Source: Grammothele lineata (Eukaryota; Basidiomycota; Agaricomycetes; Polyporales; Polyporaceae). Taken from it: 64,000 nucleotides of DNA. The position numbers and the translations under genes are program-made. Location: contig NDFF03000024.1 of the NCBI GenBank assembly GCA_002150815.3, positions 326,499 through 390,498 of the forward strand, in the 5' to 3' direction. The notes beneath the pieces were generated by a model. It had not been told where the DNA came from and made no database searches. It saw nothing but the letters and a program-made list of their open reading frames with translations. Within the stretch, counting starts at the first letter, position 1; the number at the start of each line of letters is the position of its first letter. Shown here in pieces: positions 13,601 to 27,337 of the stretch.

Positions 13601-13649
13601 TACATCTCACTGATTGGTTCGTGTTACGCAGCCTGGGGAGGCGATGTGA
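10645..13649 (+). CDS. Ser/Thr-rich single-pass membrane protein, possible wall sensor or mucin type
   Basis: Seven exons (10645-10705, 10818-11348, 11423-11774, 11997-12470, 12525-12743, 12793-13573, 13632-13649) give about 811 residues. Residues up to about 545 are almost entirely Ser, Thr, Ala and Pro with an Asn-Gly-Ser patch near 12170-12220, as expected for a heavily O-mannosylated cell-surface stalk. A single membrane segment lies at about residues 555-577 (IGGIVGGLLGALALVALAG), followed at once by a basic RARARRR stop-transfer patch and a cytoplasmic tail of about 230 residues. The layout matches Mid2/Wsc-like or Axl2-like wall sensors in general, but no WSC domain is present. Exon 1 encodes no hydrophobic signal peptide (MAPLFGRALAFKRED), which is odd: either the true first exon lies upstream or the single helix acts as a reverse signal anchor. 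The last exon adds only PGEAM; without that splice the frame stops at 13591. Confidence 0.75.
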
Positions 13650-14268
13650 GTTAGGCTCAGTATTCATTTGGACGGTGACTACGGCACTTTCACGGACACT
13701 TTGAGACACGATTGGGACTCTGTTGTTTACGCTTAGCCTTTGCATGTCTTTGAGGGTTCTGGTATTATATCCCGCTGCTTTGTCGTCCGTGTAGCTGTGC
13801 ACACTCGCATACCCAGTTAATTTCTTGCAGGCGTAGGAAGGTGCGGCCTAAATGAAGTGAGCAGTAAATCTGGGTGGATGTTGTTGAATGGCCGTGATAC
13901 TTATTACACGCGCATCACCCGTTGTCACTGCTCGGGTCTACCTGACATATGTTTAAGCTTGCTTTTCTATGGCAATGTAGTCACCCATTCATGATGAGAG
14001 CAAACCTGCGAAGCCTTAGCAGGATTGTCCATTGGCAAGACACGATAGTATGATGTCTCCGGATTGGGAAGTACAAGCGCCCATGATCCTACGCGCTGCC
14101 CGTCGTTACCTGAGAGTCCATCTGCAGTACACTGACCATCTCCTGCCGTTGTCCCTTTTGCACCCGCCATCTCCTGCTGCACGCTGCCATTTACCTCTTC
14201 CCTTATCCATTCATCTTACTCTAAATCTTTCGAGGCGCCCTTCGCCCACCGGCATCTAGCCCACCACC
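13650..14268. other. Intergenic region between membrane protein and EXO84
   Basis: No gene seen. The last 150 bases before 14269 are pyrimidine-rich, consistent with the EXO84 promoter and leader, ending in a good CCACCACC context before the ATG. Confidence 0.5.
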
Positions 14269-16927
14269 ATGCAGTCGCTACGCACCCGCAAGTCGACCGA
14301 GCCGCGCTCGAAGAGCTCACAACAGCGGCAGGGGACGATCCGCAAGCCCAACCCCGCCGCACGCGACCCCGAGCGACGGGCGACGCGCGTCGGCGAGAAG
14401 ATGAGGAAGCGCATGTCCATGCGCTACGCCGACATCTCTGGGCCTACCGACGTCCAAGTGCCGGACGTCCCTGCGCTTCCGATTGGGGTCCGCGCGAGCA
14501 GCAGCCAGTACAGACAACCCGGGCAGGAGGAGCAGAGGTTTACGGAGGAGCCGAAGGAAGATACGGGCGCGGCGGAGTTGAGGCTGTTGGATAAGGATGA
14601 TTTTGACCCGGATGCTTGTGCGTGAGCTCGTGGTATGTGAGTGTATGCTGGGGCCATTGACATCGTAGGGCAGACATCAAGGTGAAGCTTGCAAACTCGA
14701 CCGAGTCTGAGCTGCGGCAATTGCAATCGTCACTACAAGCACAGAAGGACGGGGTAGCAACCGACTTGCAGCGCAATGTGTTCAAGAAGTACGTCCAGCT
14801 ATTTCTGCCAACGGCAGTGTCTGTGAAGCTCATGTTGTGCACCAAGCTATGCGGAGTTTATGCTCGTGTCAAAGGAAGTCGGTATTCTAGAGAACGAGAT
14901 CCTCGAGTTCAAGGAGTTGCTCGCGGAATGGAAGGGCATGCCGTCGTTGCTGCATATAGACGACTCTGCGTCGGTTGCGGGTACGTCTCGTCCTTCCCTC
15001 GACTCACTTCGTGAGTTCTCATCCTCACAGAGCGCCGCCGGAACGTCCGCTCCTCAATCGCCGACTTGCGGGTGCTATATGCGAACCAGATGCAAACGCT
15101 ACACATGCAGATAGAAGGGTCGTCCAAGTTCGTCCCTACAACACCCGGCAGGCACATCGTGACCGAGGTAGACAACGTCGTCGCGCTCAATGCGGCCACA
15201 TACAAGGTCGATCACTCGGTGCGCTTCGTGCTGCTCGACGACGCTGTGCTGGTCGCACGCAAGCGGAAACGGCGAAACAACGGAGAGAACGACAAGTTCG
15301 TAGCGGAGAAGTGCTGGCCACTAAATGAGATGCTTGTGTTGGATACGAAAGACACTCCCGGTAGGTTCTGTGGAGGCTGTTGCTGGGCTCATATCCTGAC
15401 TATATGCGCAGGCATGACCAACGTCTTCAAGATTCGGCACGGGAAGGAGACACACGTATATCGGACAGAGATCACGGCCGACAAGAAGAACCTTCTGTCG
15501 CAGTTCCGGCATGTCGCTGAAGAGCTCGCTGCGAAACGACGTAAAGAGCGCGAAGGCGAGCATCAAAGGAGAAAGAGTCTGTGGATGGGCAATGGCGACG
15601 TACGTTATCTCGTGTTCATCCTTCTGTTCTATGATACTCATTCCTTTCCCAGCGAGGCTCCTTAGCATTTGGCAACGACGTGCCCGGCATGCCTCCGCTC
15701 CCGGAATGGATGGCTGACCTGGCAAACAAGTCGGGCGAGATAGGTGCAACCGCAAAGGAGAAGGCCGAGCGCGACGGGCGCTGGATCGGCGACTGGTCCG
15801 ACGAGCTCGCTGTCGCGATCGCGCTGCGTGAGTGGGACAAGGCCGTTGCGCTCGTCGAGGAGGGCGATGCGAAGCTCCCCGTCATGCCTGCGCTCGCTGC
15901 GAAGCTGACCCCACTGAAGGCATCGCTCACGGCCGCGCTCTTACAGAGCCTGTCAGTACCTTCGAACAAGAAGAGCACAGTCGTCAGCCTTATCGGGCTG
16001 CTGCTCAGGCTGAATGCGGGCCCTGCTGCACGTAGCACGTTCCTGACGGCTCGTGCGGACGTGATCAAGAAATGCGTAAGGAAGATCACTTTCGAAGGGC
16101 ATATCGGGTCGTATATTGCCGATCTCGCCACCGTCGTTTTCACTGGGATCAAGCATACCGCCGACTGGTTCCTTGCGAGCTTCAAAGAGAACGAAATGGC
16201 GAGCAGTAAGTGCCCACATGTTCCTATGCCCACGCTACAACTACTTACACCAGAATCAGGTTTTGTAGAGTGGGCGCGGCAGCAGATCGAGCTGTATGCC
16301 ACCATGTTCCGCAAGCAGGTCTACAGCTCCGACGTCGACCCGCGCACGGTCGAGGACGCTATCCAGATCACTCGCCTCCAGAGCCGCAAGCTGCTTGAGG
16401 AGTACGGCATCGACTTCCGTTTCCTCCTCGACGCCCTGCTCGTCGAGTCTCCCACCGAGGCACCCGCCCGCCCACCCGCCTTCCGCGCCCACTCTGAGCG
16501 CGCCCCCTCGCCCATCTACACGCCCTCACCTACACCCGTCCGCGCGCGCTCGCCCGCCCCAAGCGCAGGAGCAGTGACACCCTCGCGCTCTCGCACGCCC
16601 GTACCCGCTGTTCCGCCTCTACCGTCCTCCGCCGTCCTCGAGATGCCAACGCTCATCGTCCCAACACCACTCTCAGCGTCCCCCAGCCGCTCCCCACCCT
16701 CAAACAGGGTGCGCACTCCTGGCATGCCACCGCGCACAGCCAGTTCTGCGTCGTACCGGAGCCAGACCCCGAGCAACGAGGCGGGGAGCGGCGGTAGCAG
16801 TGGGAGCCGGACGGGCGGGAGGGGTACGCCCGCGCCGCCGCCCCCGCGCTCGCGGGACCGGCCTGGAAGCTCGGCGGACCAGCGGCCGCCTGCGCTGGAG
16901 ACACCGCGGAGGCAGGGTATGTTCTGA
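14269..16927 (+). CDS. EXO84: Exocyst complex component Exo84
   Basis: Seven exons (14269-14617, 14674-14788, 14847-14980, 15031-15360, 15412-15599, 15653-16205, 16260-16927) give about 778 residues. Exo84 is one of eight exocyst subunits that tether secretory vesicles to the plasma membrane at growth sites such as the hyphal tip. A basic N-terminus is followed by the conserved entry DPDAYIKVKLANS at about residue 112 and a coiled coil with FMLVSKEVGILENEILEFK. A PH-like domain runs from about residue 230 to 340, and a C-terminal helical Exo84 domain includes FEGHIGSYIADLATVVFTG. The last 160 or so residues are Pro/Ser-rich low complexity, an extension typical of basidiomycete orthologues. 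The 54-nt intron at 16206-16259 has no stop and a length divisible by three, so its retention would add 18 residues; splicing gives the better SSFVEWARQQ join. Confidence 0.92.
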
Positions 16928-17437
16928 TTGAGCGTATATATCCTGTTATGCAGACTGGATAAGGCCGCTGTCGCGCCTGGGGAAGTGTGTACGGATAGTG
17001 TAATTCTCTGGATCGTTTTTTTCAAGAGTCTCGTGCTGTGGCAACCTCGCACCCTTCAATTCTAACCACGCTGAGATCCTCTGTCCACCGACCGTTGCGT
17101 CTTATTCAGCGCTCGGCCGAGACAAATGCCTCATCATATCATGAGCCTCATGCCCTTCGATGTTGATCGCGAGCACGTGGTCTATGGCAATTTGAACTCA
17201 GCCTCAAACCACGAGGTCGCATACGCCATGACGGGCTCATCGATCGATACCACGGTGAACATCCTCAGTCTTGTCTTCAGTTAGTCACTCTTCGCCTTCA
17301 CGACCGAAGATACGTACTGACAGTCATTCCCATAGCCTCATAGCGGACATCAAGTGCATCTCGGTAGGATCCCAGTGCAATCCACAAGGCGCAAAGTCAG
17401 TTACACGATCTTCCCTCGCATTGCTTCCGTATCGCTG
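16928..17437. other. Intergenic region with a small open frame of unknown status
   Basis: A 52-codon frame opens with ATG at 17126 and ends at 17284 (MPHHIMSLMPFDVDREHVV...). It has no recognisable domain and I could not splice it into the downstream gene without meeting a stop, so I do not call it a gene. Confidence 0.4.
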
Positions 17438-18841
17438 ATGCCTGCAACAAGGATGGACACAAACCCCCCTAAAGTACTAAAATTGAACTTTGACATTTTA
17501 TACGTTATTATTCAGCGAACGCCCACCGAGACGACCATTGCACTCATGCAAACTTGTCGCGCTGTCTATCAATATGGCGTTGTTATCCTTCTTTCTCGAC
17601 ACATCGTTCTCCAGGGCAAACAGATACCATCCTTTGTGTCCTTCCTCCATACCGATACAACGCGATGCTCTCTGGTCAAGAGTTTGATGCTCCGTGTGTA
17701 TGATTTCACGGTTTTCGATGGCACTCCCGGCTTCAGTAAACTCCTCCCAAGATTAACATCACTAAAGGATTTTGATCTGCCGGCTCCCATTACATCTGAT
17801 CACATTGCACTCCTCTCCCAAGTTCAAGCAGGACTATTGTCTTTGAAACTCAATGGTGAGACGTGGCCCGGTCGCCTCGAGGCCAACACCATTTATCCTT
17901 TGCACGACCTCGTCCCACGTTCAGCTCTCGCTACCCTCCGCCGACTCGAGATCAACCGTGTTCCCTTCCGTGTCGACATCTCCAGCGTCACGCCGCTATA
18001 TGCATTAGAAGAACTTGTCGTTGTGGGTACGACAGCGTCCAGCCTTTATCTTCGTCCTTGGGTGCATCTATCGCCCAATCTTCGGCGCCTTTGGATACAT
18101 TCCCACCACCAGCCATTCTACCTGGAACAGCTGCACGCCCAGACCTACGCATTAAATGCGGTTAATGTGGGAGAGATGACGGGGTGGCGTACCCTGGACG
18201 AGCTGCACACGACTGTGCGCGCCGCACGCTGCCTCGCTCTCACTACGCCGGTGAACATGCTCGTGCTCACATTACCGCACGATGACCTGGGGGTATGGGA
18301 GAATACTGAGCTTGAGCGTCTCGATGTTCTCGGAACTCTCCTGAAGGCGATGACGCCTCGCCGCCTACAGCTCAACTTCACGTCGCGTGTGTTTCTCGCG
18401 GGAATAGATTCCCTCCGACCCGCTCTCCAAGACGCCGCGGGTCGAGTTGGATGGAGGCCGTTGAGGAGCTGAGCATCACGGCCCGGGGGACTAAAATCTC
18501 TCTTGATCTTGACAACCTCGACTTATTTGTGGTATGTATGATTCCCATTATCCGCCCTTGCCGATCCCCGACATTCTATTCACGTTATCTCATCTTAGGA
18601 AGGCCTTACGAACCTTATCTCAGTAGCGTCGAACTTGAAGTTGCTTGAGATCGACATAACGGTCGCTATCTTTCAGGAGGACGCGAGCCTTTACGTTGAT
18701 CAAGCCATACCAAAAATCGCTGAGATCGTGATGGGCGTGCACCCTACTATCCAACGTGTCTCTGTCACCGCCAAGCTGGGCTGGGGACTTATCGGAAACG
18801 ACGACTCGGAGCTGCTCACTCGCGTGCAGAGGGAACGTTAA
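17438..18841 (+). CDS. F-box-like protein, probably frameshifted
   Basis: The frame from 17438 encodes an N-terminal F-box-like stretch (LNFDILYVIIQRTP...ALMQTCRAVYQYG, about residues 14-45) and then a leucine-patterned, LRR-like region typical of the large agaricomycete F-box families, whose members serve as substrate adaptors of SCF ubiquitin ligases. That frame ends at 18472. The coding signal continues without a gap in another frame from about 18430 (SSWMEAVEELSITARGTK), then through a good intron at 18532-18598 and on to a stop at 18841. No intron of plausible size bridges the two frames, so one small insertion or deletion near 18425-18450 is the simplest explanation: either a pseudogenising mutation or an assembly error. 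The full-length product would be about 445 residues. No substrate can be inferred. Confidence 0.6.
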
Positions 18842-19017
18842 CGCGAATGTGGACGCCACTGGCGGGATTGTTGAGACGAATGAAGCTGGATCTCGGGTGT
18901 GAGCTGAAGCACTGACCCCCGCCGTGACGAGTTACCACTAGAACGGTGGAATTATGACATATCTTAGAGTGAGTATTCTCGTGCTTCATGCTCGACGAAT
19001 TGGTGGGACTTACTTAC

Positions 19018-19101
19018 ATCATCACAAATAGCCGTAATAAGGTGTGATTGTAGCATGAACACATCACAAATAGCAAGTAAGGTGTGATTATAGCATGAAC
19101 G
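19018..19101 (+). repeat. Two-copy tandem repeat of about 40 bp
   Basis: The unit CATCACAAATAGC ... AAGGTGTGATTRTAGCATGAAC occurs twice back to back, the copies differing by a few bases. The inner part TCACAAAT / GGTGTGA is weakly palindromic. It lies just upstream of the second F-box gene and may be a remnant of a replication slip or a regulatory duplicate. Confidence 0.8.
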
Positions 19102-19203
19102 AAGCTTCTTTTGCTTGGATGGACCAACCATTCATCGTTGTCTCGTAATGCAAGTAAAATGAGGGATAGCTTCCGTTTTCTCCTGTTGAACCCGCTCCAC
19201 CTC

Positions 19204-21084
19204 ATGGCCGCACACGCCCCCATCGTGCCACTTTCACGCCCGCAGCGCCACCAGCGTCCTCAGCGCGAGTCGGTCTTCCGCCCGTTAAACCCGAGACGCT
19301 TTCGCCCTGTCTCCGCGCTCCCGGATGACATCCTCTTCGAGATTCTCCCATATCTATCTTTCGCAGATAAGCTCAACCTATGCGTTGCGTCAAGGCATGT
19401 CTACAACGTCGTCTCCCTCCGCATCACCACGCTGGTATGCAGGTCCAGAGAGAGCGTGCGGAGGATGCATGAATATTTCGTCCTAGCTGCCGACGCTTCT
19501 GCCCGTGAGACCCGTGCATCTTCCCTGCGTTCTCTAGAGATTAAAGGGCTAGCTTACGCCACACGGGACGATCTAGACAGCGATAATGGCGATACAGCCC
19601 CACAAGGCGATGAAGGCTTGGATGAACTGCAGGAAAGAGCAGGTGAGCAAGTATCGACGTGATTTCGTTATGTTATGATCTGTACCCATCTCCGGACACA
19701 GATAGATTCAATGACAAGATGTTCGATGTCATACAACGCGCGAAGAATCTCGTTCATCTTGAAATTTCCTTTGCCGACTGCTGGCAATACGTTCAAAATC
19801 ATGACCGGTGTTGTTCACTGAGGACGGATATTCTCATGAATGGGAACCTCTCTCATCTGACAAGTATGACTTGGTTACTCGGAGACGTCGAGATGTACTA
19901 CTATGCGGACCCCCTGTGGCCTCGGAGCTTGCGGCGAATTCGGCTAGAAGGTTGGGAAGACTTTCACCGCGACGGCATCCCGCTTTGTTCTCTTCTCAAT
20001 AGTCTTTTACCTCTGAGGAACTTGGAAGCGTTGACCTTCGAGGATGTCTTCGACCGCAGCTCGGACACCGGGCGACTATATGAAGACACAGAGTCCGAAG
20101 GACCCTCACAGATCCGCGAACTCACGATCATCAACAGTTACTTCCACCACACCCCGCTTAACGTCGCTCGCCTGCTACCTCATCTGCGCACACTGTGCTT
20201 GGCCGGGACGTCTTTCTGCTTCAGATCGGACGAGGACGAGGAAGATGAAGATGACGCGATCGGAGACGTCGACCAGTCGGCGCTCGCCCTTCGTCTCCTC
20301 ACCGTCGCCGGTGGCAAGCAGATCAGCCGCATTCTCCAAGAGGAAGTCCACCTCCCGTGGCGGCCTGAGGTCCTGTTCTGCGTCATCGATGAGGACGACG
20401 AGCAGAATCCCCGCCTTGACCTGGATATTGCCGACCTGTCCGACATCCTTGGCGTCCGACTCCGCTTCGTGCACTCGGATGAGGAAATCGTGTGGCTCGC
20501 CGTGGAGGAGCAGTTTCCTGCAGTGATGTGGATCGAGTTGGAGAGTGTGTCCGCGGTGGACCTGATAGGAGACTTGGTAAGTCAGAATTTGAAAGTTCCG
20601 AACCGAGAAACTAGGACATATTATCTCACGCTGTGCGTATTACTTGTCGTAGGCGGACTTGTTCGAGCGATACAACGCTCTTGAACCCTCCGGCCCCCAG
20701 TCTGTGCTGTGTCTCACGATCCTCGTTCCGTTACCTTCGGTGGACGCAACAGACTCGGAGGATCACGAACCGGAGTTACCAGAAAGGACGTTCGAGGGTG
20801 ACTGCGAGTCGTTTCTCCGCCAAGCGTCCGAATACCTCCCAAGGCTTCGATACGTCGGGATAGCGCAGCTAGGCGGCGATGAACTGTCAACGGACTGGAA
20901 GGAAGATTATGCTGGTAATCGTGCACCGTGGAGGTGGTGGAAGCTAGGATTTGGGGAAGACGGAGGGCTATTCGAGATAGCGGAGATACCCTCCTGGAGG
21001 GGCGAGAGGGTGAGAGAGTACCTGCGGAATGCAGACAGGGAGGCGATGAAGAGATTCGAGGAATCTGGTTTGGAAGCATTATGA
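19204..21084 (+). CDS. F-box domain protein
   Basis: Three exons (19204-19642, 19702-20576, 20653-21084) give about 581 residues. The F-box is clear at about residues 39-75 (SALPDDILFEILPYL followed by KLNLCVASRHVYNVVS), a domain that binds Skp1 in SCF ubiquitin ligases. The rest is an irregular leucine-patterned region with an acidic insertion (DEDEEDEDD, near 20230-20260) and no standard repeat that I can name, as is usual in these agaricomycete families. An upstream in-frame ATG at 19159 would add 15 mostly hydrophobic residues; I prefer 19204 because it places the F-box near the N-terminus. It follows another F-box-like gene in the same direction, although the two are well diverged in sequence. 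Confidence 0.8.
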
Positions 21085-21917
21085 GGGCTAGCGATGGGTG
21101 TATTTCTGTTCAATAAAGCATTGGTGAGCGTGAAGTGAAGTGGATTGCTCAGTACACATAGACAACATACTAGCACTAATGTGATGCGATACCGATCGGA
21201 TGGTTACTCAGCCTGAGTTTGCGAGCCCTGGAAAAGCGATCCGACAGGTTCATGCAGCGGCAGCTTCTCTGTCTGCGTCACTCATGCGAAAGGCGTGGTC
21301 AGCATCCATAGTTGTCAGCCCGCTGGCCAAACATCCGTTATCAAACCGCCGTAACGATCGAAAAGAAGTAGGAGTCGACGTGGAATTCCAGTGGCTGTGC
21401 CAACCTGTAGCGTGCGTGGATTGCGAACGCCCACATTTGATTGGCTCCGGGCGTAGATCAAGCGAACGAGCCGCGAAGGCGCACTCCGAATTCAGCTGGC
21501 TAGAGTCTTCAGCCGGTCGTCATGCATTTTTATCGGCCCACCAGCAAGTCGTATCGTCTCCGCCGAGGAAACGTCCGCTCCCCGCTCGGCTGTCCTGCAT
21601 TGTCAGACAGCCACTATACCGGGAAGGCTTTAAGTATCCTGCACGAGGAACTCTGACACAAAAGGGAGGTAGCGAGCGAATGGTCATTAGAACTGTAGCC
21701 GTGCGTAGGGCCGACGGTCAGGGGGAGTGTACTACCGTATAACATAACATGTACATCGGCGTGCGCGATCGCGCGCCCTCTTCTTCTGTCGGTATGTCCG
21801 TCTTCTTCTTCGTCGTCTTCTGTATCTGCATCTGCGTCTGTGTCTTCGTCTTCACCTTCCAGCCCTTTCTTCTTCTAACACTGCCACCACGTTCGCGAGG
21901 CAAGCGCGTTTAGCCCT
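21085..21917. other. Convergent intergenic region
   Basis: This lies between the stop of the F-box gene and the stop of GAL10. An open frame at 21200-21742 has no start in good context and no recognisable motif, so I leave it out. A CTTCTTCTT/CTGCATCTGC short-repeat stretch lies near 21780-21870. Confidence 0.45.
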
Positions 21918-23762
<1,845 letters not shown>

Positions 23763-24439
23763 GTTCGTGACGAGGATAGGAGAGTTGACCGGAGGATGAG
23801 TGTGGTATGATGCGCGGGAGGAAAGTCGTGCGTGCGAATGTCGTGGATCAGGAGAAAAGGAGTAGCGGAGGTATGCGTGAGGCGGCGAGGATCTGGTGCA
23901 GTCCGGACAACGCAAACGCGCTTCAAGTATTTATCGATAGCCGGCCCGGGCCCGCCTCCGCACCGCCCGCCTCTCCGTCCTCCTCCCCGGCTACCCCGGC
24001 CCGCCTCCTCGAGAAGACGGCTGCTCTCGTCCGCTGGACCGCGGCGAGCCGTGTTCCATCTTCTCTCGTGCCCTCTAGTCCGAATGTCTCGGAACCAGCC
24101 AGGCCTTGCCAGGCGGCCCATTGCGCTCCGCTCTCGCAAATGCTCGTCGGACGAGACACGGCTCGCCCAGTCCCAGGTATCGCCTTTTGTCATATCCCGT
24201 CTCTGCCCGAGCATTCTCCTACGCCTGCGGTGCACACCCCACATGGACCGCGCCATACGCATCAGCATGGGACGAGTCGAATTCCCGTTCACGGCCCCAC
24301 CGTCCCGCTGCCCCCTTCCGACGTCAGATATGTAGACAAAAAATGGCAATACTTCTCATGCTTCTCGCCTCTAGTCTGCCACACGGTCCCTATACGAAGT
24401 ACCGCCCGTCCCCACCACGGCCTCGCAGATCTCGCAAAA
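23763..24439. other. Region between the THO1 stop and the GAL10 start
   Basis: No gene seen. GAL10 and THO1 run in the same direction (minus), so this stretch holds the THO1 terminator and the GAL10 promoter. It is GC-rich with several short open frames on both strands that carry no motif. Confidence 0.5.
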
Positions 24440-27337
24440 TCACGCCGTCTCCATCTTCACGTCCCCCTCCGCGTCCTTGCCCGCCTCCTCTCCCGGCCCG
24501 GGCTCTTGCGGGGGCGCTCCAGGTTCTTGCGACGCCCCAGCCTCTAGCGGTGCTCCAGGCTCCTGCGACACCCTCCCCTCCGTCTTCCCACCCGGCCCCA
24601 GACCGTCCGAAGACGGCGCGTCAAGCACAGGCGCAGGGCTCGCCGCCGCCTGAGACGCCGGTGCACTTCCTCCCCCACTCCCTCCCCCTCCTCCACCTCC
24701 ACCTCCGCCCCCAACAGCCCCGCTCACAGCGAGCGCAGCCTGCGCCTCCGCGGCCTGCCGCTCTTTCTCGATCTCCTGCTCCAGCTGCAGCACGTCGCCC
24801 ATCCCGATCTTGCCGAGCAAAGAGAGGTGTTGCTCTCGCGCGGTCCGGAGGGCGAGCCAGGTCGTGCGGAGTTTGTTCTGTGTGTGTAGATATGTGAGTG
24901 CGCGTAAAGGGAGTTTGTCAGCTTACGAAGAGGAGGATGAGAACGAGAGAGACCGAAGCGCACCTCTTCGAACTTGTCGATCTGCGCGTCAGGCGGGAGC
25001 ACGATCGGCGCGGGCGCAGGCTCGGGTGCCGCAGGGGCCGCTACCGGGGCCGCCGGAACGGTTGCGGGTGCGGGTGTCGGTGCGTCGGGAGGGTTGGGTG
25101 TCCCCGCGGGGGCAGGCGATGACGACGCTCCAGGGGTACCTTCCGGCGTGGGGGACATCCCAGGTTTCGCGGGTAACGAGGGGTGTAAAGGCGCCGCTGT
25201 GCTCGACGCGTTCGCGTTCAGTTTTGACGCGCCCTCCGCTGGCGGGGACGGCGCCGCGGCCGAATTTGTCGCAGGAGCAGGAGTGGGAGCAGGCGGGGCA
25301 GCTGCGGCGGCTGCCTCCTTCTGCGCGGCAGCCTCCCGTTGCGCGGCGGCTTTCGCGCGGGCCTGTGCGATGCGCTCCGCCTGCTTCGTGAGCTGGGCCT
25401 TGCGCATGTTGATCCGCGCGTCCTCCTGCTTGATTTTCCGCGTGAAGTCCTTGATGTCCCCGGGCCTGCTTTACCATCAGCACCCAGCAATCGGTGGCGT
25501 AGAACTCTACAGGGAGGGGAGGGAAGGAGGGGGGACACAAAACAGAAGGAAAACTCACCGGAACGGACGCTGCAAGTCGTCGAGGTCTCGATATCCCATC
25601 TCCCAAATCTCCGTAAGCGGTTCGCTCCCATACCGATACGGCCACTCCTCCGGGTCCATCTTCATCTTCTTCCTCGTCTCTCTCGTCGCCTCCTCCAAAC
25701 CCACCCTCCTCTTCCCCCCGCTCCCTTCCGCTCCCGCCTCTCCGCTCAGCTCAATCTCGGCACTCCACGGCTCCCGATCAAACGGCGTACACAGCTCATT
25801 CTTCCACCTCACCCAATTCCTCTCCCTCTCCAGTATCGCCCTCGCCGTATCCGCAAACGCCCTCCCGCTCGGCGCAGTCTGCCGCAGCTCCTCCGTTGCG
25901 CGCTGGATCGTCTCCTGCACCCACCCCGTGCCCGCGCCGTCGTCCTCGAGCGTGAAGTCGACCTGGAGCGAGCGGTTGCGGGGCGTGACCCAGGTGGATT
26001 TGGCGGATTTAGTGAAGGTGAGGAGGTGTTGGAGGAGGATGAGCAGTTGGAGGAGGAATTGGCGGCGGAAGTGGGTGTCTGCGATCTGGGTGGACGTGGA
26101 CGTTAGCATATAGCTAGCTCGTAGTAAGAGTGTAATGTGATGCGGACCTCGAGATCGAGCAGCTCCGGGCTGGTGAGGTACTTGGCGAAGTAGTACTCGC
26201 TCGAAGACGACGTCGCCTCTCCTGGACCTGTATCGCGTTTGCGCTTGAGCGGCCCCGAGGCCTTTGCGGAGGAGTCCTTGGACTTGCTGCCCATAAGAGC
26301 GCGCTCCTTCGCGTTCGCCTCCTTGATCACGGGCAGCACCTTCCCAACCGCCTCCTTGAACGCCGGGAACGTCTTCGGGTCCGCAAAGAGCGCCGGGCGC
26401 GAGAACGGCAGTTGTAGGGACCAGAAGGTGTAGTAAAAGTCTGCAGCAGGAGGTCGTTAAACGAGCTAGCGTCAAGAGAAGAAACGGCAAGACACACCTT
26501 CCTTCTCCTTCCTCCGCTTCTCCGCAGCGCTGACCGCGGCCTGTTCCTCCTTCGCCTCATCCACCTCCATCTTATCCTTCTCCCCCTCCCCCTTCACTTC
26601 CTCCTTCTCCGCACTCTCCCTCGGCCCCGCCCCAGGCCCCGTCCACGTCGGCCCATACTCTCCCCTCAAGTTCACCCCGCTCCTCTCCCCCAACGGGAAC
26701 ACCCTACTCAAAAACGCCAATATCCGCCCACAGAACTTCGTCGTGGCCCCAGTGTTGGACAGCCGGCGGAGGAGGTCGTTGAGCATGCGGAGGAGGACGA
26801 GGGCCTTGCCCTTCTGCGGGACCATGCCCGCGGTGAGGCGTTCGGCGTGCACTTCGATCCAGGAGAAGATGTGCGAGCAGGAGCCGATGGTTTGGGTCTC
26901 GAGGAGGTCTTGGAGGACTGTGAAGGGGAAGGTTTGCTCGCATGCGTCTGGTGGTGGGGAGGTGGGGTGAGGGGTCGGTCGTGTGGGACGGGGAAGTGGG
27001 AGGAACGCACCTTGCTCGGTGAAAGCGAGAACAACGTCTAACAGGGAGCTGAGCTGGGTGTAATATGTCGTGTTGGGAGTCTTCAAGGCCTGGCCCTCCG
27101 TCCACTACTACGAGTCAGCTTGAAGGTCGCAAACACGTTGGACGCAATGCGTACTGCCAAGTCAAAGATCGCTTTCCGTAGTGCAAACTCCCATTGATTC
27201 TTCAAGTTGTCCGCATTCACCTGTGACTTGGTGTTGGAGAGAGTTTGCTGGACGAGGGTGTCCAGCGAGGGCTCGCTTTCTGAGCTAGTGGGGAGGGAGG
27301 TGAGGAGGCTGTTGAGGCTGTTTTCTACCGCTTGCAT
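24440..27337 (-). CDS. THO1: THO complex subunit 1 (Hpr1/THOC1)
   Basis: Seven exons on the minus strand (27337-27155, 27104-27011, 26947-26498, 26440-26148, 26085-25559, 25465-24964, 24877-24440) give 828 residues. THOC1 is a core subunit of the nuclear THO/TREX complex, which couples transcription to mRNA packaging and export. Diagnostic stretches are [87 protein letters not shown] and [15 protein letters not shown]. The C-terminal third is Ala/Pro/Gly-rich with a poly-Gly run and replaces the death domain seen in animal THOC1; short basic and acidic blocks in the middle fit nuclear location. The first intron (27154-27105, 50 nt) was placed to remove two in-frame stops and restore the frame. 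The gene ends 678 bases before the GAL10 start, in the same orientation. Confidence 0.92.

Noticed and set aside
21200..21742. Plus-strand frame of 180 codons between the F-box gene and GAL10
   Set aside because: No domain, no good start context and no conserved pattern; it lies in a 3'-to-3' intergenic region.
24974..26113. Plus-strand open frames of up to 379 codons opposite THO1
   Set aside because: They mirror the Ala/Pro/Gly-rich coding strand of THO1 and have no independent protein character.
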